Of a stretch of 21,089 nt of DNA, positions 1-6,029 are shown piece by piece (the first letter of the stretch is position 1; each line of letters opens with the position of its first letter). The DNA is taken from positions 1 through 21,089 of the forward strand of contig VBGV01000021.1 of assembly GCA_005880755.1 (NCBI GenBank). The letters run 5' to 3'. The notes beneath the pieces were generated by a model that searched no databases, had not been told where the DNA came from, and worked only from the letters and a program-made list of their open reading frames with translations. The translations under genes and the position numbers were made by a program. The DNA comes from Chloroflexota bacterium. GTDB taxonomy: Bacteria > Chloroflexota > Dormibacteria > Dormibacterales > Dormibacteraceae.

Positions 1-1
1 C

Positions 2-1753
2 TTCAGCGCCGCGCACTGGATCGGGCTGCCCATCGACTCCACGTGCGGCGGCCGCGGCACGTGCGGCAAATGCAAGGTGCGGGTGATTCGCGGCGGCGCA
101 GATGCCGAAACCGCCGATCACAGGCAGCTGAGGCCTGCCGAGATCGCGGACGGATGGCGTCTTTCCTGCCAGGCACGGATCTACCAGGACATGACCTGCG
201 AGGTGCCCCAGCTGCTACGCGTGCCCAAGGCCGCGACCATGGGCCTGGGCCGACTGGTCATCCTCGACCCCAACGTTCGCAAGGTCTACCTGGAGCTCAA
301 CGAGCCATCCATGGAGGACCAGCGCAGCGACGTCGCGCGCCTGAAGGACGCGCTCACCGTCGAAGGCCACGACATGGTGGCCGGCGTTTCCGTGCTGCGC
401 ACCATTCCCGGGGTTTTTCGCGAGGCGGGATTTCGCGTCACCGCTGTGCTCGCGGGCGAGCACCTGGTCGCGGTCGAACCGGGTGACACGACTGGGGATT
501 GCTACGGTGTCGCCTTCGACGTCGGGACCACAACGCTTGTCGGGACGCTGATGAACCTGCGCACGGGCATGGCTGCCTCGGTGCTCTCGACCCTCAATGG
601 CCAGGCGCCGTTCGGCGCCGACGTCATCTCGCGCATCAGCCACGGCATGAATGGACCCGACGCGATCCAGGAGCTGCAGGGCGCCGTGATCGCGACCATG
701 AACACGATCCTCGCCGAGCTGTACCGCGAGACGGGCGTGTCGCCTCAGCAGACCTACGAGGCGGTCGTGGTCGGCAACGTGACGATGCTGCACCTGCTGT
801 TCGGCATCGACCCGACGCCGCTGTCGATGGCGCCGTTCACGCCGGCTTTCATGGATCAGCTGAGCATCGAGGCGCGCGAGGTCGGGCTGAAGATTCACCC
901 CCACGGCTACATCCAGACGCTGCCCGCGCTCGGCGCCTACGTCGGCGCGGACATCGTGGCCGGCGTGCTGGCGACCGGCGTCGTGCGCGAGGACAGGCTT
1001 CGCGTGTTCGTCGACGTGGGCACCAACGGCGAGATCGTCCTGGGCAACGCGCAGCGTGCGCTCGCCACAGCCGCACCAGCCGGTCCGGCGTTCGAAGGCA
1101 GCCAGATCAAATGCGGCATGCGAGCGACGGTCGGCGCGATCGAGGGTGTCCAGCTCGGTGAGCGAATCGAGCTGCAGATCATCGGAGGCGATGTGCCCGC
1201 GGAGGGTATCTGCGGGTCGGGCCTGGTCGACGCCGTGGCGCAGCTGCTGCTGGCGGGACTGCTCGACTACTCGGGGCGGTTCAAGAAGCCGGAGGACGTG
1301 CCCGATCACCCGCTGCGCGACAGGCTGATCGACGTGGACGGCATGCGCGCGTTCCTGCTCGCCGACGGCGTCTACCTGACGCAACGCGACATCCGGGAGC
1401 TGCAGTTCGCCAAGGGATCGATCGCGACCGGGATCAAGGTCCTGATGGACATCCTCGGCGTGACCGCGGGCGACCTCGACCAGGTCCTGCTCGGCGGATC
1501 GTTCGGTTCGTACCTGAACCCGGAAAGCGCGAAGATCATCGGCCTCGTCCCGCCCGTGGACGTCGACCGCATCATCGCGGTGGGCAACTCGGCGGGTGAG
1601 GGGGCGAAGATCGCACTGCTTTCGTATCGCGAGCGACAGGTGGCGTTCGAGCTGCCTTCGCGCATTGAGTACGTCGAGCTGTCCGGGCGCTCGGACTTCA
1701 ACGACTCCTTCATCTCGGTGCTCGGGTTCCCCCAGCTGGAGCAGGTGACATGA
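2..1753 (+). CDS. Corrinoid activation protein (RACo/RamA-like, ferredoxin + ASKHA domains), 5' partial
   Basis: ATP-dependent reductive activator that returns an oxidised Co(II) corrinoid protein to the active Co(I) state in methyl transfer. The frame is open at the window edge, so the true start lies upstream; 583 codons are visible. The first visible residues are a [2Fe-2S] ferredoxin site with cysteines at visible codons 15, 21, 24 and 56 (C-x5-C-x2-C-x31-C, containing CGGRGTCGKC). A linker region and a DUF4445/ASKHA ATPase-like part follow, with AFDVGTTTLVGTL, FVDVGTNGEIVLGN, GICGSGLVDAV, LGGSFGSYLNP and AVGNSAGEGAK. The stop overlaps the DUF1638 start (ATGA), implying translational coupling. 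A downstream GTG at 77 would cut through the iron-sulfur site and is not a credible start. Family assignment is strong; the partner corrinoid protein is not visible. Confidence 0.93.
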   Translation, partial: FSAAHWIGLPIDSTCGGRGTCGKCKVRVIRGGADAETADHRQLRPAEIADGWRLSCQARIYQDMTCEVPQLLRVPKAATMGLGRLVILDPNVRKVYLELNEPSMEDQRSDVARLKDALTVEGHDMVAGVSVLRTIPGVFREAGFRVTAVLAGEHLVAVEPGDTTGDCYGVAFDVGTTTLVGTLMNLRTGMAASVLSTLNGQAPFGADVISRISHGMNGPDAIQELQGAVIATMNTILAELYRETGVSPQQTYEAVVVGNVTMLHLLFGIDPTPLSMAPFTPAFMDQLSIEAREVGLKIHPHGYIQTLPALGAYVGADIVAGVLATGVVREDRLRVFVDVGTNGEIVLGNAQRALATAAPAGPAFEGSQIKCGMRATVGAIEGVQLGERIELQIIGGDVPAEGICGSGLVDAVAQLLLAGLLDYSGRFKKPEDVPDHPLRDRLIDVDGMRAFLLADGVYLTQRDIRELQFAKGSIATGIKVLMDILGVTAGDLDQVLLGGSFGSYLNPESAKIIGLVPPVDVDRIIAVGNSAGEGAKIALLSYRERQVAFELPSRIEYVELSGRSDFNDSFISVLGFPQLEQVT

Positions 1754-2337
1754 GCACCACCGCGCTGGTCATCTGCGGCGCGCTCGGCCGCGAGGTGAAG
1801 GACATCGTCGACCGGCGCCAGTGGGACGTCGACATCTATGGCGTCTCCGCGCTGCTTCACCTTTATCCGTCCCGGATCGTCGACGAGTTGCGCGAAAAGC
1901 TGTACCAGCTTCGGCCGCGATACGAAAAGCTGGTGGTCGTGTATGGCGATTGCGGAACGACCGGAAAGTTGGAGCCGCTGCTGGAAGAAGTGGGCGCACA
2001 CCGGCTGCGCGGACCGCACTGCTACGAGATGTATGCGGGTGCGGAGCAATTCACTCAAGTCAGCGAGGGGCGGCCCGGCACGTTCTTCCTGACCGACTGG
2101 CTCGTCCGCAACTTCGACCGCGCAGTGGTGAAGGGACTCGGCCTCGATCGCCACCCCGACCTGAAACCGATGCTGTTCGGCAATTACGAGGCAGTTCTAT
2201 TCCTACGTCAGGTTCCGAATCCAAGACTTGCTGAGAAAGCCCGCGACATCGCCGGGTATCTGGAGCTGCCGCTCGAGATCCGGGACGTGGGACTGGGGGA
2301 ACTCGAGGAGCGCCTTGCAGACCTGGTTGAGGCGTAA
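1750..2337 (+). CDS. DUF1638 domain protein, demethylation-locus associated
   Basis: A 195-residue soluble protein of the DUF1638 family. Recognisable family features are the N-terminal LVICGALGREV, the central VVYGDCGTTGKLE and the cysteine-containing RGPHCYEMYAG followed by TFFLTDWLVRNF. There is no signal peptide or membrane segment. Cys and His in the VYGDCG and GPHCYEM motifs could bind a metal or corrinoid; this is inference. It starts with ATG inside the stop of the activation-protein gene (ATGA overlap), so the two are almost certainly translated together. From family knowledge, DUF1638 genes recur beside MttB-type methyltransferases and corrinoid activators. I know of no established biochemical role, so a part in methyl transfer or corrinoid handling is inferred from context only. 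Confidence 0.88.
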   Translation: MSTTALVICGALGREVKDIVDRRQWDVDIYGVSALLHLYPSRIVDELREKLYQLRPRYEKLVVVYGDCGTTGKLEPLLEEVGAHRLRGPHCYEMYAGAEQFTQVSEGRPGTFFLTDWLVRNFDRAVVKGLGLDRHPDLKPMLFGNYEAVLFLRQVPNPRLAEKARDIAGYLELPLEIRDVGLGELEERLADLVEA

Positions 2338-3265
2338 CGGGGCCCTCGTCGCCGCGGTGCTCTTGGCGAGCTCGTGCGGAACATCTCCTAGCGCCCCCGC
2401 CTCGTCACCCCACACCAGTTCAGTCGCGGCCGGCACCGATATCAACGGCACTCTGAGATCGGGCAACTTCGACCGCTCTTACATCCTCCACCTGCCGCCC
2501 GACTCATCCCGTCTGAAGCCGACACCAATCGTGATCGCCTTTCACGGCTTTCCCATGACTGCGGATCAGATGAGTCGAATCACTCATCTTTCGAAGGTGG
2601 CCGATGCCCATGGGTTCGCAGTTCTATTACCGCAGGGGTACCAGAAGAGCTGGGCATTGCCAGGGGGTTCGACGCCGGCGCAGCAAGCAGGAGTCGATGA
2701 CGTCGCATTCGTCCACGCGCTGCTTGACTCCGCCAGCCAGCTCTATGGGCTCGACAGCGCGCGGGTCGTTGCCACTGGAATCTCCAATGGCGGGATTTTC
2801 ACCGAGCACCTCGGTTGTTCGTTGAGCGGCCGACTGATTGGAATCGTGCCGGTAGCCGGACTCATGCGGCGGGACACCGCGGCGAGCTGCGCGCCGACGA
2901 GACCCATCTCGGTGTTTGGGATTCACGGGATCGACGACCCGATTGCGGCGTACGGTGGCGTGCCTGGCGCCGACGGATTTCTCTCCTTCACGGACACGCT
3001 CGCCTACTGGGCAAAGGCCAATCACTGCACCGGCTCGCCGACATCCGGCCAGCTCGTCACGACCGGGCACGACAGCACCACGGTCACCACGCTGACCTAC
3101 GGCGGCTGCGCATCTGGAACCGAGGTCATCGGCTACGCCGTCAAGGGAGGTGGGCATGCCTGGCCAGGCGGCGAACCACTCGGCAGCGCGGACGAAATGG
3201 GCGCGACAAGTCAGCAGTTCGACGCGAGCGAGCTCATCTGGTCGTTCCTCGATCGGCACCGATAG
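2315..3265 (+). CDS. Secreted LpqC-like esterase (PHB depolymerase/feruloyl esterase family), probable lipoprotein
   Basis: Alpha/beta-hydrolase of the LpqC/poly(3-hydroxybutyrate) depolymerase/CE1-like family, probably hydrolysing polyester or aryl-ester bonds outside the cell. With the TTG start at 2315 it has 316 residues. An N-terminal LRRNGALVAAVLLASSC stretch resembles a lipoprotein signal with Cys21, although the lipobox (ASSC) is not ideal, and a Ser/Ala/Pro-rich linker follows. The oxyanion region is AFHGFPM (about 75-81), the nucleophile is GISNGG (Ser157), the acid is GIHGIDDP (Asp207 or 208), and the catalytic His is in GGGHAWPGG (about 281). The start is uncertain: the frame is open back to 2228, and TTG at 2327 also fits. 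I chose 2315 because GAGGAG lies just upstream. It overlaps DUF1638 by 23 nt. Substrate is unknown, and its place in the demethylation locus is unexplained. Confidence 0.82.
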   Translation: MQTWLRRNGALVAAVLLASSCGTSPSAPASSPHTSSVAAGTDINGTLRSGNFDRSYILHLPPDSSRLKPTPIVIAFHGFPMTADQMSRITHLSKVADAHGFAVLLPQGYQKSWALPGGSTPAQQAGVDDVAFVHALLDSASQLYGLDSARVVATGISNGGIFTEHLGCSLSGRLIGIVPVAGLMRRDTAASCAPTRPISVFGIHGIDDPIAAYGGVPGADGFLSFTDTLAYWAKANHCTGSPTSGQLVTTGHDSTTVTTLTYGGCASGTEVIGYAVKGGGHAWPGGEPLGSADEMGATSQQFDASELIWSFLDRHR

Positions 3266-3544
3266 ATGGCCCGTTATCAGGTGATGTTCTGGAAGCACAT
3301 CCCTTCCCAGGTCAAGGCTTGGGACGGCGGCACCGAGGTCAAGCGCATGCTGCCTGACTACTTCCAGGCAGCGATCGACGCTTACGCGATGAAGGATGGG
3401 TCGACCGACATGGACGGGTACCTCGCGGGATGGCACTGGGGCCCGGTCGAGAATCGCGGTGGCTCGCCGGACGAGGTGTTGGAGGCGCTGATCAGCGAGT
3501 TGACGGAATCGAACCCGCGCTCCGGGCTGTTGAACCCAGAGTGA
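3266..3544 (+). CDS. Small PF13769 ('virulence factor') family protein
   Basis: A 92-residue soluble protein that I recognise as the PF13769 family, misleadingly named 'virulence factor'. Typical features are the start MARYQVMFWKHIPSQVKAW, then RMLPDYFQAAIDAYAM, the tryptophan-rich YLAGWHWGPVE and an acidic C-terminal helix. ATG follows the esterase stop with no gap (TAG then ATG), and the stop overlaps the next start (GTGA). It is therefore embedded in a coupled operon. In other bacteria this family is, as I recall, commonly found with methyl-THF/corrinoid methyltransferase genes. A small accessory role in C1 transfer is more plausible than virulence, but this is inference from context. No catalytic residues can be named. 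Confidence 0.75.
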   Translation: MARYQVMFWKHIPSQVKAWDGGTEVKRMLPDYFQAAIDAYAMKDGSTDMDGYLAGWHWGPVENRGGSPDEVLEALISELTESNPRSGLLNPE

Positions 3545-3990
3545 ACGACCAGATCCTGGAGCAGCTCGTCTCGAGCCAGCAGCTCGTCATCGCCATGCTG
3601 CGGGTTTCGACGGAGGATCCATCGGCCCGCGTCGGCGCCTGGGACCTGCGCGACATCGCGGCCCACCTTGCGGCATCGGAACGCGATTGCTACGTGCCGA
3701 GGATTCGCGCCATCGCGGCCGGCGAGAACCCGACATTCGAGCTCTTCACGAACGACGACACCGACTTCAGCGGGATCCACCTCGAGGAGGCCCTGGACGA
3801 GTGGACCGCGACCCGGTTGATGCTGATCGGTTACGTGACGACGCTTGACGAGAGGCAGCGGACTGAGCTGGCCGGCCATCACGAGCAATACGGGCGCGTG
3901 ACGGTGGAACGTTATCTCGAGATTGCGCTGAAGCACGACCGGGATCATCTGCGCGGCCTCGAGCTCCTCGCGGGCCAGCCGACTCGTTGA
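3541..3990 (+). CDS. DinB-like metal-binding four-helix protein
   Basis: A 149-residue protein of the DinB/YfiT-like superfamily. These are four-helix bundles that bind a divalent metal with three histidines; some members are thiol-dependent transferases. The expected triad is visible: His42 in WDLRDIAAHL (the typical W-x7-H arrangement), and His132 and His136 in LKHDRDHLRGLE. I chose GTG at 3541 because it overlaps the preceding stop (GTGA) and gives the usual family length. The same frame is open back to 3430, but that part lies antiparallel to no homologous sequence and overlaps the upstream gene. The substrate is unknown. The 3' end lies opposite the 3' end of the FchA-like gene. The protein ends naturally after the last helix, so this gene looks intact. 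Confidence 0.78.
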   Translation: MNDQILEQLVSSQQLVIAMLRVSTEDPSARVGAWDLRDIAAHLAASERDCYVPRIRAIAAGENPTFELFTNDDTDFSGIHLEEALDEWTATRLMLIGYVTTLDERQRTELAGHHEQYGRVTVERYLEIALKHDRDHLRGLELLAGQPTR

Positions 3991-4450
3991 CCTGAACCAA
4001 CATCTCGGCGGTTGCTGCAGCCGCCCGGGCGAGGATCGCCGCGGCGGCCGCATCCGCCCGCAGGTTCGGGTTGCCGTTGGTCTCGAGCTCGTGGGCCAGG
4101 CGCAGCACCTCGGCCGCCGAACCGGCGATTTCCGTCGGCACGTCGATCGTCTTCTGGCGCGCCGCCTCGACCCCGTCGCCTGAACGGACCGCCTCGACGA
4201 AAGCCAGGTAGGCGAGCGAGTCGAGCTCGATGAGCTCCTCCGCGCGCAGCCGCAAGGCCTCGGCACGCGAATGCGCAGCCTCGGCGCCACTCCATTTCGG
4301 GGAGCGGATCGCAACCTTTTGCAGCAGCGCCGCAGCAGTCGCGACGACCGCCGCTGCCGCCGACCCGCTGGCCGGCGCCGGCGCCCCAGACGCGATCTTG
4401 CTCAGCAGGTAACCCAACCGTGTGCGGGCCCGCGCGTCAGGACTCGCCAA
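3767..4450 (-). CDS. FchA/FTCD_C-like methenyl-THF cyclohydrolase or formimino-THF cyclodeaminase, unusual C-terminus
   Basis: Member of the cyclodeaminase/cyclohydrolase family (FTCD_C, FchA), which opens or closes methenyl-tetrahydrofolate in C1 oxidation. The family hallmark is SGAPAPASGSAAAAVVA near residue 22 (usually P-A-P-G-G-G-S-A-A-A). Later family features are DSLAYLAFVEA, the IDVPTEIAG block, ETNGNPNLRADAAAAAI and the final ATAEMLVQVN. The TTG start at 4450 overlaps the MttB stop by 14 nt and has AAGG six nt upstream, so the two are probably coupled. After about residue 155 the family similarity ends; the frame then runs some 220 nt antisense to the DinB-like gene, giving an Arg/Ser-rich tail unlike the family. 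The tail may be real read-through into a convergent gene or the result of a frameshift. Function fits oxidation of methyl groups released by MttB. Confidence 0.72.
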   Translation of the reverse strand: MASPDARARTRLGYLLSKIASGAPAPASGSAAAAVVATAAALLQKVAIRSPKWSGAEAAHSRAEALRLRAEELIELDSLAYLAFVEAVRSGDGVEAARQKTIDVPTEIAGSAAEVLRLAHELETNGNPNLRADAAAAAILARAAAATAEMLVQVNESAGPRGARGRADDPGRASAQSRDNVPPSRARIARDGRPAQSAASRQASSRNRSASTGSRSTRPGPPRGGSR

Positions 4451-5885
4451 TCTCCGCCTTGCGCCTGGTCATGAACTCCTGGAGCTGCTCGTCGATCCCG
4501 GGATCGATGCCCGGGTCGGGATACTCCGCGAGCAGCTGCTTCCACTTTTCCGCCGCCACGACGTCAGCGGTGCGGGCGCCGAAACGGTTCCAGCGGTCGA
4601 AGTTCTCGGTCGAGGAGATCCAGGGCCGGTAGAAGCCGGTGCGGTAGTTGCGGAGGGTGTGCTCCGCGCCGAGGAAGTGGCCGCCGGGCCCGACCTCGCG
4701 CAGCGCGTCCATCGCCAGTCCCTCCTCGTCCACAGGCAGGCCCTTGTTGAGGATCCACTCGAACATCCGCAGCTGCTCGACGTCGATCACGAACTTCTCG
4801 TAGGACGCAAGCAGCGCGCTCTCGAGCCAACCCGCGGCGTGCAGGACGAAGTTGACGCGGCCGAGGATGGTCGGCCACATGCACATCATCGATTCGTACG
4901 CGGCCTGCGCGTCGGGCGCTTTGGAAGAGGTGAGCGCGCCGCCTCCCCGGAACGGGACGTTGTAGTGGCGTGCCATCTGCGCGCTGGCCAGGATGCCCAT
5001 CGCCGACTCGGGGGTGCCGAAGGCCGGGCTGCCCGACTGCATGTCGGTGTTGGTGAGGAACGAGCCGTAGACGCTGGGCGTGCCCGGCCGGATGAGCTGC
5101 ACCAGCGCCATGCCCGCCAGCGCTTCCGCCGTCTGCTGGGCGAGCGTGCCCGCCAGGCCCATCGGCGACATCGCTCCCGCCATCAAAAAGGGGGTCACGA
5201 TCACAGGCTGGCCGGCCTCGGAGTACTCGAGCAGCGCGCCCAGCATGCGGTCGTCGTAGCGCAGGGGACTGTTGACGTTGATCAGGCTGATCACGGCCGG
5301 GGTCTTCTCGATGCTGGCGCGACCGCCGAATAAGATCGACACCATCTCGATGGTGTCGCGCGCGTTCTCGGAGGAGATGACGCTGCCCATGAAAGGTTTG
5401 TCCGTCCAGCGGATATGGGAATACACCATGTCGAGGTGCCGCGTTCCCAGCGGCAGGTCCTCCGGCTCGACCGTCGTCCCCCCCGCGCAGTGGATCTGGT
5501 CGACCGCCTGCGACATCTTGTCGAAGTTCGTGAAGTCCTCGATCGTCGCTCCGCGACGGCCCCGCTCGAGGTCGGTGACGAACGGCGGCCCGTAGACCGG
5601 AGCCGTGACGACGTTGTCCCCACCGAGCGTCACACTGTGCGCGGCGTTGCGCGCCTGGAGCTGGAACGTCGCCGGCGTCTTGGCGACCTGCTCCATGACG
5701 AACGCGCGCTCGAAGCGCACGCGGTTGTCCTCGATCCGCATCCCGGCCTTCTGAAACAGGTCACGCGCCCGCTCGTGGAGGAAGTCGACCCCGATCTCCT
5801 CGAGGATCGTCATCGCATGCTCGTGGACGGTGTTGACCTCGTCTTTGGTCAGCAGGTCATACGGCTTCAGGCGGTTCTTCCACAC
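4437..5885 (-). CDS. Non-pyrrolysine MttB-family corrinoid methyltransferase (trimethylamine methyltransferase family)
   Basis: A 482-residue TIM-barrel methyltransferase of the MttB superfamily (PF06253). It should move a methyl group from a quaternary or tertiary amine to a Co(I) corrinoid protein. Recognisable parts are LKPYDLLTKDEVNTVHEHAM at the N-terminus, GGTTVEPEDLP, NVNSPLRYDDRMLGALLEY, AGAMSPMGLAGTLAQQ, GSFLTNTDMQSGSPAFGTPE and FLGAEHTLRNYRTGFYRP near the end. The frame has no internal amber codon, so this is the non-pyrrolysine branch. Characterised members of that branch use glycine betaine, proline betaine, carnitine or similar; the substrate here cannot be read from sequence. 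GTG at 5885 is chosen because the family N-terminus begins there and no in-frame ATG lies upstream. It is followed in operon by the FchA-like gene. Confidence 0.92.
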   Translation of the reverse strand: MWKNRLKPYDLLTKDEVNTVHEHAMTILEEIGVDFLHERARDLFQKAGMRIEDNRVRFERAFVMEQVAKTPATFQLQARNAAHSVTLGGDNVVTAPVYGPPFVTDLERGRRGATIEDFTNFDKMSQAVDQIHCAGGTTVEPEDLPLGTRHLDMVYSHIRWTDKPFMGSVISSENARDTIEMVSILFGGRASIEKTPAVISLINVNSPLRYDDRMLGALLEYSEAGQPVIVTPFLMAGAMSPMGLAGTLAQQTAEALAGMALVQLIRPGTPSVYGSFLTNTDMQSGSPAFGTPESAMGILASAQMARHYNVPFRGGGALTSSKAPDAQAAYESMMCMWPTILGRVNFVLHAAGWLESALLASYEKFVIDVEQLRMFEWILNKGLPVDEEGLAMDALREVGPGGHFLGAEHTLRNYRTGFYRPWISSTENFDRWNRFGARTADVVAAEKWKQLLAEYPDPGIDPGIDEQLQEFMTRRKAEIGES

Positions 5886-5948
5886 AGCGATCCAAATCTT
5901 GATCCATCCCCCGGTGTGGTAACGTAGGCGCTGCCCGTTGGGGTGCTT

Positions 5949-5971
5949 GGTCCCGCCTGGGGACCCCTTTT
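5949..5971. repeat. Hairpin with short T-run in the divergent MttB/helicase spacer
   Basis: GGTCCC (5949-5954) and GGGACC (5960-5965) form a 6-bp stem with a GCCTG loop, followed on the + strand by CCTTTT. It lies in the 144-nt spacer (5886-6029) between divergently transcribed genes, so a terminator would have nothing obvious to terminate. A regulator-binding palindrome or leader hairpin is an alternative. The same spacer also has CTTGATCC twice, at 5898-5905 and 5979-5986. No convincing -35/-10 pair is visible here. Nothing else was found in the spacer. Confidence 0.35.
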
Positions 5972-6029
5972 AACCTGACTTGATCCTCATCACACGTTCA
6001 CTCCGTACCACTCTCAAGGCTCGCCTGGC

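Noticed and set aside
215..1384. A 389-codon - strand frame across the corrinoid activator
   Set aside because: Shadow of a gene with ferredoxin and ASKHA motifs; no recognisable domain in the antisense frame.
4437..5885. Pyrrolysine-containing MttB
   Set aside because: The frame runs without an internal amber codon, and no pyrrolysine genes are in the window.
5949..5971. Intrinsic terminator for a gene on the + strand
   Set aside because: No gene ends upstream on the + strand at this place; the preceding + gene ends at 3990 and the T-run is only four bases.
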